Assembly: GCF_003119115.1 (NCBI RefSeq)
Contig: NZ_CP022367.1
Location: 509,001-573,000, forward strand
Length of the DNA stretch: 64,000 nucleotides
Direction of reading: 5' to 3'
Source of the DNA: Azospirillum sp. TSH58
GTDB lineage: Bacteria > Pseudomonadota > Alphaproteobacteria > Azospirillales > Azospirillaceae
Position 1 is the first letter of the stretch, and each line of letters starts with the position of its first letter. The position numbers and the translations under genes were made by a program. Below the pieces are notes generated by a model. That model worked only from the letters and a program-made list of their open reading frames with translations. It ran no database searches and was not told the origin of the DNA. Positions 44,949 to 55,180 of the stretch are shown in pieces.

Positions 44949-46292
44949 ATGCGCAGTAACGAAGTTGACATGCATAGACGCCTTAAGACTTTTGGCATCT
45001 CCGATACGGACATCCATAGCCTTCGCTCCAATGAAGCTTTTGCAGAGCGTGATTTGCCCCGCCTTTTGGAGGATTGGCATAACCGCTTCGCACAATGGCC
45101 AGAGATCCACGCCACCCTCATGAAGCCTGAGGTCCACACGCTGCGGGTGGCGCACTGGGTCCGGGTGGCGGCTGGGCGGTTCGATGACGGTTTCACCGAA
45201 TCAGCCCAGCGACTGGCTGAGGTGTTCTATAACAACGGCGTCCCAAGCTATGCAGTCGCCATCTGTCACTACACCGTCATTCAAGAAATTGCGGATACAC
45301 TCAAATTAAAAGTCAGTCCGTCACGGTTCTTTGGGGGCGCCGAAGCCGATCGCAAGGCGGACCTCCGCAACACCCTGAACAAGATTTCCTGGATGAGTCT
45401 TGAGATTTTGCTTGAAACCTACGCTGAAGCGGAACGGCGCACCCGATTGGGAGTGCTGAATGAACTGGCTCTGAGCTTCGAGCAGGAGATCAAAGGCGTC
45501 GCCCAGGATTCAGGCGCCAAGTCGCTGGAAATGCAGTCGGCGGCCGAGCGCATGGCGGAGCTTGCTTCCCGCACCACCCAACGGTCGTTGGACGTCGCGA
45601 GCGCGGCTGGACAGGCCTCGATCAATGTCCAGACGGTGGCAAGCGCATCGGAGGAGGTTAGCGCGTCCATCGGCGACATCAGCCGACAGGTCAGCATCTC
45701 CTCTCAGATCGCCCAGGAAGCTGTGGCCCAAGCAGATGCCACGACCAGCACCGTCAAAGGCTTGATCGACGCCGCGCAATGTATCGGGGATGTCGTCGGC
45801 CTGATCCACCATATCGCCTCGCAGACCAACCTGCTGGCGCTGAACGCCACCATCGAGGCCGCCCGCGCCGGCGAGGCCGGCAAGGGCTTCGCCGTCGTCG
45901 CCAACGAGGTGAAGGGCCTCGCCAACCAGACCGCCCGCGCCACCGAAGAGATTGTCGCCCAGATCACCGCCATGCAGACCGCGGCCCGCGGGTCGGCGGC
46001 AGCGATCACCGACGTCGGCGCCACAATCAACCGGATCAGCGGGATTGCGACGGCGGTCGCCGCTGCTGTGGAAAAGCAGGCGGCGGCGACGCTGGAGATC
46101 ACTCGCAACATTCAGGAAGCGTCGAAGGGTACGCAGAGCGTCAGCCTCATCATCGGCGAGGTGACGCAAGCCTCGGTGGATACAGGCACATTGTCAGCCG
46201 GCATTCTCTCCGCCTCCGGCATCATGCATAAACAAGCTGGCACGATGTCCCAGCGGGTCGACACGTTTCTGGAGCGCATCCGCGCCGCGTGA
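44949..46292 (+). CDS. globin-coupled methyl-accepting chemotaxis protein, atypical
   Basis: This 447-residue soluble chemoreceptor has no transmembrane segment. Residues about 10-170 form a protoglobin sensor domain, recognised from RVAHWVRVAAGRFDDGF at 67-83 and the helices around it. The following methylation helices and signalling tip (IASQTNLLALNATIEAARAG, EAGKGFAVVANEVKGLANQT) are canonical. In relatives the proximal heme His stands four residues before Gly in HxRIGL; here it is Phe93 (EVFYNNGVPS), so heme may be absent or bound otherwise, with His107 a possible substitute. The N-terminal DNA is richer in A+T than the flanks, suggesting transfer. GAGGGAAC precedes the ATG. Confidence 0.85.
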   Translation: MRSNEVDMHRRLKTFGISDTDIHSLRSNEAFAERDLPRLLEDWHNRFAQWPEIHATLMKPEVHTLRVAHWVRVAAGRFDDGFTESAQRLAEVFYNNGVPSYAVAICHYTVIQEIADTLKLKVSPSRFFGGAEADRKADLRNTLNKISWMSLEILLETYAEAERRTRLGVLNELALSFEQEIKGVAQDSGAKSLEMQSAAERMAELASRTTQRSLDVASAAGQASINVQTVASASEEVSASIGDISRQVSISSQIAQEAVAQADATTSTVKGLIDAAQCIGDVVGLIHHIASQTNLLALNATIEAARAGEAGKGFAVVANEVKGLANQTARATEEIVAQITAMQTAARGSAAAITDVGATINRISGIATAVAAAVEKQAAATLEITRNIQEASKGTQSVSLIIGEVTQASVDTGTLSAGILSASGIMHKQAGTMSQRVDTFLERIRAA

Positions 46293-46745
46293 TCTCGGCA
46301 AACCGGCAAAGATCAGCACCGCGCATGGTCGATAGGAACGGCGGGCTGGACTGGCGCTAATGCAGTCAATCCAGCTCGTCCGCCGGGATGTCCGGCAGGT
46401 CCATCATCAGGCCGGCGAGCGCGTTCGGGCTGTTGCCGCAGACCTCGATTCGGCCCGAGCGGATGAGGTCGTGGCGGACCTGCGCGGTCTGCCCGCTGTT
46501 CGGCGCGAGCCGCAGGGTGTGGTTCACCGGGGGGCTGAAGGTCGAGGGATCTCGGTCGCTGGGACTCCGGGAGAGGAAAAGCCGCCGAGCGGCATGCCGG
46601 GCGGCTGGTGGGTGAAACCTCGGTGATGTAGGCTCTGGGCAGTCCGCGAAGACGTTTCGGACGTTGGGTGGCGGGGGAGCCTCGGCTCAGCACGCTGCCA
46701 AGACGATCTCTGCGCAGTGGTGCAGAAACAGGAACGGCGCATCGA
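46293..46745. other. intergenic, possible short minus-strand ORF only
   Basis: No recognised gene was found in these 453 bases. One reverse frame from GTG 46527 to 46366 reads VNHTLRLAPNSGQTAQVRHD, then LIRSGRIEVCGNSPNALAGL and MMDLPDIPADELD, 53 residues without frame break. It has no clear ribosome binding site or known family and may be a relic. Confidence 0.3.
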
Positions 46746-47138
46746 ATGAAGACTCTTCGCATCGACCACATCGTTCTGACCGTTTCAAGCATTCCGGTTG
46801 CCTGTGAGTTTTACAGCCGGGTACTTGGAATGGAAGTCGTCACCTTTGGCGAGGGACGAAAAGCGCTCACATTCGGCAACCAGAAGATCAATTTGCATGA
46901 GGCTGGCCGGGAGTTTGAGCCGAAGGCCGCGCGACCGACGCCGGGAGCCATCGACCTCTGTCTCATCGTTGAACCCGGCATCGCCGAGATTGCCGCCCAT
47001 TTGAATGCTCAAGGCGTTGAGATTGAAGAGGGGCCGGTGCTCCGCACTGGTGCGACAGGCCCGATTCGTTCCGTCTATTTTCGTGATCCGGACAGCAACC
47101 TGATTGAGGTATCGGAGTATATGACCGCAGTCCAATAG
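46746..47138 (+). CDS. VOC superfamily (glyoxalase/bleomycin-resistance) protein
   Basis: This 130-residue protein has two beta-alpha-beta-beta-beta halves: IDHIVLTVSSIPVACEFYSR with GMEVVTFGEGRKALTFGNQK, and DLCLIVEPGIAEIAAHLNAQ with VYFRDPDSNLIEVSEY. Candidate metal ligands are His8, Glu-region residues in INLHEAGREF, and Glu in NLIEVSE. It resembles YaeR/virulence-protein STM3117-like members. The substrate is unknown. The ATG at 46746 is chosen on homology; no strong Shine-Dalgarno sequence is seen. Confidence 0.88.
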   Translation: MKTLRIDHIVLTVSSIPVACEFYSRVLGMEVVTFGEGRKALTFGNQKINLHEAGREFEPKAARPTPGAIDLCLIVEPGIAEIAAHLNAQGVEIEEGPVLRTGATGPIRSVYFRDPDSNLIEVSEYMTAVQ

Positions 47139-47600
47139 CGCGAGGCATCCGCATCATTCAGCTTCGACCACAGAAGCCGGTCGAGAACGCTGGTTGGATC
47201 CCGATGGCCCGATGGATCGCTCTGTTCGCCGAAGCGACGGAGATTCTGGAAGTCAGCCAGCGGCAGGGCGACGCCCATCTACCCGATGACCGGTGGCAGG
47301 TGCGCGACCTGAAACAACTCAGCTCCCGCGGCCTTTGCTTCACAAGCCTTGCCCCCTGCGGCGTGGGTGCAACACGGCAACGGCCCGATCTTCGATTCCC
47401 GTTCTGGGTGGTGCGACTCGGCCTTCCGATATGAACGCCATGGGCTGTATCAGCGTGCCCGGCGCCGGACACCGACACTCTGGGTGGATCGGCACGCTGC
47501 ATGGAAAGTCGAGCCGTCCTATTCGGCGCTGTCATTATCCGATGTTCTTCGCGGAACAGTGGCAGCCTTCCAGCCAGCTTAGGCCCTGCGGCATGAACCC
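47139..47600. other. decayed region, no secure gene
   Basis: Several short plus-strand frames overlap (for example WIPMARWIALFAEATEILEV at about 47191-47250, and FRYERHGLYQRARRRTPTLW with VDRHAAW at about 47418-47500 ending at 47582). They look like pieces of coding DNA broken by shifts, but no family is recognised. This is probably a gene relic between the VOC and ribbon-helix-helix genes. Confidence 0.35.
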
Positions 47601-47609
47601 CTGCGTTTT

Positions 47610-47627
47610 ATGTGAAGTTCATCACAT
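47610..47627 (+). promoter_or_regulatory. perfect CRP-type operator TGTGA-N6-TCACA
   Basis: ATGTGAAGTTCATCACAT is a full palindrome matching the CRP consensus half-sites. It lies 47 bp upstream of the first possible start (47674) of the ribbon-helix-helix gene. A second half site TTCACA follows at about 47653. The position suits activation or repression by a cAMP-receptor-type protein. Confidence 0.6.
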
Positions 47628-47673
47628 GTTTTTCGGCTCGAACTCCGCGACGCTTCACACATAAGAGTGCAAC

Positions 47674-47964
47674 ATGTCGCGCAGCGGACGAACCATGTCA
47701 TCCAAGAAGCTCAGAAACGTCTACGTCGCCGGAAAGCGCACCAGCATGCGGCTGGAGTCCGCCTTCTGGGAAGGGTTGGAAGACATTGCGCGGATGGAGA
47801 GCCTGACCTTAGGCGAGCTGTGCAACCGCCTCGCCGAGCGGTTGGGGTCCGTGGATGCCAGCAACCTGTCCAGCGCCGTACGGGTCTACGTGCTGGAGTA
47901 CTTCAGGGCGGCCACGCCGAGGCAGGAAGAGGCTCGCTGCGAAATGGCCATCGCGGCAGAGTAA
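47674..47964 (+). CDS. ribbon-helix-helix domain protein
   Basis: This 96-residue protein (or 89 from the Met at 47695) has the RHH_4-type pattern KRTSMRLESAFWEGLEDIAR followed by MESLTLGELCNRLAERLGS and a last helix AVRVYVLEYFRA. Such proteins act as small DNA-binding or arylsulfotransferase-associated regulators. The first beta strand is RNVYVAGKRTSMRL. It is monocistronic, with a CRP-type site upstream and a terminator downstream. Confidence 0.85.
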   Translation: MSRSGRTMSSKKLRNVYVAGKRTSMRLESAFWEGLEDIARMESLTLGELCNRLAERLGSVDASNLSSAVRVYVLEYFRAATPRQEEARCEMAIAAE

Positions 47965-48002
47965 CGGCCCCGAACATGAGATGACAGGGCCCGGACACGC
48001 GA

Positions 48003-48022
48003 AGGGCGCCCGAAGGCGCCCT
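48003..48022 (+). terminator. hairpin terminator after the ribbon-helix-helix gene
   Basis: AGGGCGCC-CGAA-GGCGCCCT is a perfect 8-bp stem with a tetraloop, 39 bp past the stop. The core is the same as in the petC terminator. No strong T tract follows. Confidence 0.6.
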
Positions 48023-48249
48023 GGTGCGGTGTTGCGGAGAAACAGAAAGCGCTCTCGGAAGAAGGATAGGATGCCGGCTTCCCGCCGGCCGGAACCGCTG
48101 CACGGTGGAACGCCGGCTGGCTCGGTTCGGCCGCTTCCACCGCGTCGCTCCGCCATGATCGGCGCGCCGGCATCCTCGCCGCCGTCCACCATGTCGCAGC
48201 CGGCGTCATCGGTTGGCGCCTCGTCCAGACATGGTTTCGTCACACGCCT

Positions 48250-49035
48250 CTACTGCGCGGTCCAGCCGCCGTCCATCAGCAGGCTGGCGCCGGTCATCTG
48301 CGCCGCCGTTTCGGAGCACAGGAAGACCGCCAGCCCACCCAGCTCGTCCGGCGTCACGAAGGCGCCGGAGGGCTGCTTGGCGCCGAGAAGCTCCGCCTTC
48401 GCCTGCGGCTCCGGGATGTTCTTGGTCGAGGCGATCGCGTCGATCTGCTTCTGCACCAGCGGGGTCAGCACCCAGCCCGGACAGATGGCGTTGCAGGTGA
48501 CGCCGGTACCCGCCGTCTCCAGCGCCACCGTCTTGGTCAGCCCGACCACGCCGTGCTTGGCGGCGACATAGGCCGCCTTGTTGACCGACGCGACATGGCC
48601 GTGCACCGAGGCGATGTTCAGGATGCGCCCCCAGCCGCGCCGCTTCATGCCCGGCAGGGCGTGGTGGATGCCGTGGAAGACGGCCGACAGGTTGAGAGCG
48701 ATCACCGCGTCCCAGCGCTCCGCCGGAAACTCCTCCACCGGGGCGACGTGCTGGATGCCGGCGTTGTTCACCAGCACGTCGACGGAACCGAAGGTCTCCT
48801 CCGCGTGGCTGATCAGCGCGGCGATCTCCGCCGGCTTCGAGAGGTCGGCGCCGTGATAGCCGACGCGCACGCCGAACTCCGCCGCCAGACCGGCGCGCAG
48901 CTCCTCGATGGCGGCCGCGTCGCCGAAGCCGTTCAGCACCACGTCCGCCCCGGCTCCGGCCAGCGCCCGCGCGATGCCCAAGCCGATCCCGCTGGTCGAG
49001 CCGGTGACCACCGCGACCTTCTGAGTCAAGGTCAT
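48250..49035 (-). CDS. bdhA: D-3-hydroxybutyrate dehydrogenase
   Basis: This 261-residue classical SDR has the NAD motif TGSTSGIGLGIARALA, NNAGIQHVAPVEEF, the catalytic Ser in ILNIASVHGHVASVNKAAY, and Tyr-Lys in AYVAAKHGV. VHGHVASVNKAAYVAAKHG and ICPGWVLTPLVQKQID are typical of 3-hydroxybutyrate dehydrogenases. It oxidises D-3-hydroxybutyrate to acetoacetate, which the neighbouring ligase would activate. It is last in the seven-gene minus-strand run. Confidence 0.93.
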   Translation of the reverse strand: MTLTQKVAVVTGSTSGIGLGIARALAGAGADVVLNGFGDAAAIEELRAGLAAEFGVRVGYHGADLSKPAEIAALISHAEETFGSVDVLVNNAGIQHVAPVEEFPAERWDAVIALNLSAVFHGIHHALPGMKRRGWGRILNIASVHGHVASVNKAAYVAAKHGVVGLTKTVALETAGTGVTCNAICPGWVLTPLVQKQIDAIASTKNIPEPQAKAELLGAKQPSGAFVTPDELGGLAVFLCSETAAQMTGASLLMDGGWTAQ

Positions 49036-49103
49036 GGCTTATCCTCTGTTGTCTTGATGGTTTGGGTGCCCTCCCCCCGTCCGGGGAGAGGGCGGAACGG
49101 CGG

Positions 49104-51065
<1,962 letters not shown>

Positions 51066-51113
51066 CGTGCTGATCCTGGTTTTGGCTTTTTGTGTCGTTC
51101 GGTATCGTCGATC

Positions 51114-52145
51114 TTACCGCCGGCCGAAGCGGGCTTGAAGCTCGCCCACGATGCCGCGGCGGAAGACCAGCACGCAGACCACGAAGATGGCGCCGATCAC
51201 CACCGGCACCGGCATGCTGGTGGCCGCCAGATAGCTTTCCAGCGTGACGACGATGGCCGCACCGACCACCGGGCCGAGCAGCGTGCCCATGCCGCCGAGC
51301 AGGGTCATCAGCACCACCTCGCCCGACATCTGCCACGTCACGTCGGTCAGCGAGGCCAGCTGGAAGACCAGCGCCTTGGTGCCGCCGGCCAGACCGGCGA
51401 GGCTCGCCGACAGCACGAAGGCCAGCAGCTTGTAGCGCTCCGTCCGGTAGCCGAGCGAGACGGCGCGCGGCTCGTTCTCGCGGATCGCCTTCAGCACCTG
51501 ACCGAAGGGCGAATGGACGGCGCGCCACACCACCGCGAAGCCGACCAGGAACACCGCCAGCACGAAGTAGTACATGGACAGCGAGTTGTTCAGGTCGATC
51601 ACGCCGAACAGATGGCCGCGCGGCACGGCCTGGATACCGTCCTCACCGCCGGTGAACTTGAGCTGCAGCGCCATGAAGAAGACCATCTGCGACAGCGCCA
51701 GCGTGATCATGGCGAAGTAGATGCCCTGCCGGCGGATCGCCAGCGCACCGAAGGCGAGACCCAGCAGGGCGGAGAAGCCCATGCCGAGCAGGATGCTGAC
51801 CTCCGGCCCCAGCCCCCAGACCTTGGCGGAATGGGCGGTGATGTAGGCCGCCCCGCCGAAGAAGGCGGCATGGCCGAAGCTCAGGAGACCGGCGAAGCCG
51901 ATCAGCAGGTTGAAGGCGCAGGCGAACAGCGCGAAGCACAGCACCTTCATCACGAAGACGGGGTACAGCACGAAGGGTGCCGCCAGCGCGATCAGCAGGC
52001 CGATGCCGAGGATGATGGCGTTCCGCGCGGTGTCCTGCCCCGGTCGGCGCAGCGCGATGGTGGTCGTCTGGGTGTCGGCCGTCTTGATGCCGGCCGCCTT
52101 GATTCCGGCCGCCTTGATTCCGGTCGTCTTGCTTTGGGTGGCCAT
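51114..52145 (-). CDS. ABC transporter permease, LivM type
   Basis: This 343-residue inner-membrane permease of the branched-chain amino-acid (HAAT) family has about nine hydrophobic segments. The conserved block is LLSFGHAAFFGGAAYITAHS and the cytoplasmic loop is AIRENEPRAVSLGYRTERYK. A tandem repeat encoding TTGIKAAGIKAAGIK lies at the N-terminus. It pairs with the LivH-type permease three bases upstream. Confidence 0.93.
   Translation of the reverse strand: MATQSKTTGIKAAGIKAAGIKTADTQTTTIALRRPGQDTARNAIILGIGLLIALAAPFVLYPVFVMKVLCFALFACAFNLLIGFAGLLSFGHAAFFGGAAYITAHSAKVWGLGPEVSILLGMGFSALLGLAFGALAIRRQGIYFAMITLALSQMVFFMALQLKFTGGEDGIQAVPRGHLFGVIDLNNSLSMYYFVLAVFLVGFAVVWRAVHSPFGQVLKAIRENEPRAVSLGYRTERYKLLAFVLSASLAGLAGGTKALVFQLASLTDVTWQMSGEVVLMTLLGGMGTLLGPVVGAAIVVTLESYLAATSMPVPVVIGAIFVVCVLVFRRGIVGELQARFGRR
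52090..52134. repeat. 15-bp tandem repeat in the livM 5' end
   Basis: CCGGCCGCCTTGATT occurs at 52090 and 52105, with a degenerate third unit at 52120. It encodes repeated Gly-Ile-Lys-Ala-Ala before the first transmembrane helix. Confidence 0.85.
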
Positions 52146-52148
52146 GGC

Positions 52149-53036
52149 TCAGCGCTCCCGTCCGAAGAGGCCCGCGGGCTTGATGAGAAGGACGATCGCC
52201 ATCACGACGAACACCACGATGTTGGAGGCTTCGGGGTAGAAGACCTTGGTCAGGCCTTCCAGCAGCCCCAGCCCCAGGCCGGTGACGATGGCGCCGAGGA
52301 TGGAGCCCATGCCGCCGATCACCACCACCGCGAAGACGACGATGATCAGGTTGGAGCCCATCAGGGGCGATACCTGATAAATGGGTGCCGCCAGCACGCC
52401 GGCCAGTCCGGCCAGCGCGACGCCGAAGCCGTAGGTGGCGGTGATCATCACCGGCACGTTGATGCCGAAGGCCTGGACCAGCACCGGATTCTCGGTGGCG
52501 GCGCGCAGATAGGCGCCGAGCCGCGTCCGCTCGATGGCGAACCATGTCCCGAAGCAGACGATCAGGGAGGCGACGACGACCCAGCCGCGGTAGTTGGGCA
52601 GGAACATGAAGCCCAGGTTCTGACCGCCCTTGAGCGCGTCCGGGATCGGATAGGGCTGTCCCGACACGCCGTAGAAGTGGCGGAAGGCGCCTTCCATGAT
52701 CAGGGCGAGGCCGAAGGTCAGCAGCAGCCCGTAGAGATGGTCGAGCTTGTAGAGCCGCGACAGCATGGTCTTTTCCAGCGCCACGCCCAGCAACCCGACG
52801 ATCAGCGGCGACAGTCCCAGCGCCCACCAGTAGCCGAGGCCGAGCTTCGTCAGCAGCAGCCACGCCACGAAGGCGCCGATCATGTAGAGCGCGCCGTGGG
52901 CGAAGTTGATGACGTTCAGCATGCCGAAGATGACCGCCAGCCCAAGGCTGAGCAGCGCGTAGAAGGACCCGTTGATGAGGCCGAGCAGAAGCTGGCCGAA
53001 CAGGACCTGGGGCGGCACCCCCAGCAAGTCGAACAT
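52149..53036 (-). CDS. ABC transporter permease, LivH type
   Basis: This 295-residue permease has about eight hydrophobic segments. It has the family features GLINGSFYALLSLGLAVIFG, NVINFAHGALYMIGAFVAWL and the EAA-like loop AIERTRLGAYLRAATENPVL. The ATG at 53036 has GGAGGGACGG directly upstream. A palindromic repeat (53093-53176) separates it from the binding-protein gene. Confidence 0.94.
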   Translation of the reverse strand: MFDLLGVPPQVLFGQLLLGLINGSFYALLSLGLAVIFGMLNVINFAHGALYMIGAFVAWLLLTKLGLGYWWALGLSPLIVGLLGVALEKTMLSRLYKLDHLYGLLLTFGLALIMEGAFRHFYGVSGQPYPIPDALKGGQNLGFMFLPNYRGWVVVASLIVCFGTWFAIERTRLGAYLRAATENPVLVQAFGINVPVMITATYGFGVALAGLAGVLAAPIYQVSPLMGSNLIIVVFAVVVIGGMGSILGAIVTGLGLGLLEGLTKVFYPEASNIVVFVVMAIVLLIKPAGLFGRER

Positions 53037-53092
53037 GACCGTCCCTCCCTGTGTATCGGACTTTTGATTTTTTGATTGGGTGCTTGGGGTGG

Positions 53093-53176
53093 GCCCCCCA
53101 CCCAACCCTCCCCCGCTTCGCAGGGGAGGGCTCAGATTCCCTCCCCCGCCCAGCGGGGGGGGGTTAGGGTGGGGGC
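53093..53176. repeat. palindromic intergenic repeat, copy B
   Basis: It starts GCCCCCCACCC and ends GGGTGGGGGC, with CCCCCGCTTCGCAGGGGAGG, an ACTCAGATTCC-like spacer and CCCTCCCCCGCCCAGCGGGG between. The same building blocks are in copy A and in cobG. It lies between livH and the binding-protein gene of one operon. Confidence 0.8.
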
Positions 53177-53196
53177 CCGCCCCGAAGCTCAGAACC

Positions 53197-54399
53197 TTAC
53201 TTCACCAGCGTGCAACCGCTCTTGGCCGGGTCGAGGAACGCCTGCTCGGCCGGGATCGTCTTCACGATCTTGTAGTAGTCCCAGGGGGCCTTGGACTCGC
53301 CCGGGGTCTTCACCTGGGCCAGATACATGTCGTGGAACATGCGGCCGTTCGCGGCGATCTTGCCGTTCTTGGTGAACATGTCGGTGACCGGGGTCTCGCG
53401 CATCTTGGCCGCGACCTTGTCCGGATCGTCGGAGCCGACCGCCTCGACCGCCTTCAGATAGTGGCGGACGGCGGAGTAGACGCCGGCCTGGACCATGGTC
53501 GGCTTGCGGCCGGCCTTGGCCTCGAACTTCTTCGTCCACTCCCGGGTCTGCTCATCCATGTCCCAGTAGAAGCCGGTGGTCAGCAGCAGGCCCTGGGAGG
53601 CCTGGAGGCCCAGCGCGTGGATGTCGCTGATGAACAGCAGCAGGCCGGCGAGGCTCTGGCCCGACTGGGTGATGCCGAACTCCGACGCCTGCTTGACGGC
53701 GTTGGTGGCGTCGCCGCCCGCGTTGGCGAGGCCGATCACGTCGGCCTTGGAGGCCTGGGCCTGGAGCAGGTAGGACGAGAAGTCGGCGTTGCCCAGCGGA
53801 TGGCGGACGTTGCCCGCGACCTTGCCGTCGAGCTGCTTGACCATCTTCGAGGTCTCATCCTCCAGCGAGTGGCCGAAGGCGTAGTCCGCGGTGATGAAGT
53901 ACCAGTTCTTCTTGCCCTGCTCGACCAGCGCGCGGGCGGTGCCGGCGGCCATGGCGTAGTTGTCGTAGGTCCACTGGAAGCCGTAGGGGCTGCAGGACTT
54001 GCCGCTGAGGTCGGTCGAGCCCGGGCCGGACATCAGGAAGATGCGCTTCTTGTCCTTGGTGATGCCCTGGACGGCCAGCGCGGCGGCGGAGTTCGGCACG
54101 TCGGCGATGACGTCCACGTTGCCGGCGTCGATCCACTCGCGCGCCGTGTTGGCGGCGATGTCGGCCTTGTTCTGGTGATCGGCGACGACGATCTCGATCG
54201 GCGCGCCGGCGATCTTGCCACCGAACTCCTCGGCCGCCAGACGGGCGGCGATGGCGGAGCCTTCGCCGGCGAGGTCGGCGTAGATGCCGGACCGGTCGTT
54301 CATCACGCCGATCTTGATCACGTTGTTGGAGACCTGGGCGTGCGCGGCCCCGGCGGTCAGCGCCAGCAGTGCGGTCCCGCAAAGCAACGTCTTGAGCAT
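53197..54399 (-). CDS. ABC transporter substrate-binding protein, LivK-like
   Basis: This 400-residue periplasmic protein has a signal peptide (residues 1-21, cut after AHA) and two lobes of the type I periplasmic fold (IKIGVMNDRSGIYADLAGEG, IADVPNSAAALAVQGITKDK, DVIGLANAGGDATNAVKQAS). It contains the DxT/YAFGH region of the branch that binds aromatic or small organic acids rather than leucine, a tentative distinction. AAGGGAG precedes the ATG at 54399. It belongs to the livG-F-SBP-H-M run. Confidence 0.9.
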   Translation of the reverse strand: MLKTLLCGTALLALTAGAAHAQVSNNVIKIGVMNDRSGIYADLAGEGSAIAARLAAEEFGGKIAGAPIEIVVADHQNKADIAANTAREWIDAGNVDVIADVPNSAAALAVQGITKDKKRIFLMSGPGSTDLSGKSCSPYGFQWTYDNYAMAAGTARALVEQGKKNWYFITADYAFGHSLEDETSKMVKQLDGKVAGNVRHPLGNADFSSYLLQAQASKADVIGLANAGGDATNAVKQASEFGITQSGQSLAGLLLFISDIHALGLQASQGLLLTTGFYWDMDEQTREWTKKFEAKAGRKPTMVQAGVYSAVRHYLKAVEAVGSDDPDKVAAKMRETPVTDMFTKNGKIAANGRMFHDMYLAQVKTPGESKAPWDYYKIVKTIPAEQAFLDPAKSGCTLVK

Positions 54400-54457
54400 T
54401 TCGAACTCCCTTCGATTGGCTTTGTTTTGAGTGTTTTCGGCAGAGGGGGTGGCTTGG

Positions 54458-55180
54458 TCAGACACCCAGATAGGTGTGCAGCTTGTCCATGTTCTGGGCG
54501 AGCTGGTCGTTGGGGATCATGTCCACGACATGGCCTTCCTCCATCACGTAATGGCGGTCGGCGATGGTCGCGGCGAAGCGGAAATTCTGCTCGACCAGCA
54601 CGATGGTGAAACCGCGCTGCTTCAGCTTGCGCACCGCCACGCCGATCTGCTCGATGATGACGGGGGCGAGTCCCTCGGTCGGCTCGTCGAGCAGGATCAG
54701 GTCGGCGCCGGTGCGCAGGATGCGCGCGATCGCCAGCATCTGCTGCTCGCCACCCGACAGGCGCGTGCCCTGGGTGGTGCCGCGGCCCTGGAGGTTGGGG
54801 AACAGCTCGTAGATCTGCGGCACGGTCATGCCGCCCGACTTCACCACCGGCGGCAGCATCAGATTCTCGTCCACGCTGAGCGAGGAGAAGATGCCGCGCT
54901 CCTCCGGCACATAACCGATGCCGAGGCGGGGAATCTTGTGCTGCGCCATGCCGATCAGCTCCTTGCCCTGGAAGCGGATCGAGCCGTTGCGCTTGCCGAC
55001 GATGCCCATGATCGAGCGCATGGTGGTCGTCTTGCCGGCGCCGTTGCGGCCGAGCAGGGTCACCACCTCGCCCTGGCGCACGTCGATGTTGACGCCGTGC
55101 AGCACATGGCTCTCGCCGTAGAAGGCCTGGAGATCGCGGATCTCCAGCATGGCCGTTTTCACATTCGCGCCGTCAGGCAT
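54458..55180 (-). CDS. ABC transporter ATP-binding protein, LivF type
   Basis: This 240-residue ATPase has Walker A TLLGRNGAGKTTTMRSIMGI, signature RLSGGEQQMLAIARIL, Walker B LILLDEPTEGLAPVIIEQIG and H-loop LVEQNFRFA. The ATG at 55180 overlaps the upstream LivG-type stop by 8 bp; MLEIRD nine codons later is an alternative start. It energises the permease pair. Confidence 0.95.
   Translation of the reverse strand: MPDGANVKTAMLEIRDLQAFYGESHVLHGVNIDVRQGEVVTLLGRNGAGKTTTMRSIMGIVGKRNGSIRFQGKELIGMAQHKIPRLGIGYVPEERGIFSSLSVDENLMLPPVVKSGGMTVPQIYELFPNLQGRGTTQGTRLSGGEQQMLAIARILRTGADLILLDEPTEGLAPVIIEQIGVAVRKLKQRGFTIVLVEQNFRFAATIADRHYVMEEGHVVDMIPNDQLAQNMDKLHTYLGV

Noticed and set aside
43727..48249. second attachment site copy of the tRNA-Gln 3' end
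   Set aside because: No repeat of the tRNA 3' sequence was found downstream within the accessory patch.
49060..49090. possible fourth copy of the palindromic repeat after bdhA
   Set aside because: CCCTCCCCCCGTCCGGGGAGAGGG is a simple hairpin without the GCCCCCACCC/GGGTGGGGGC ends.
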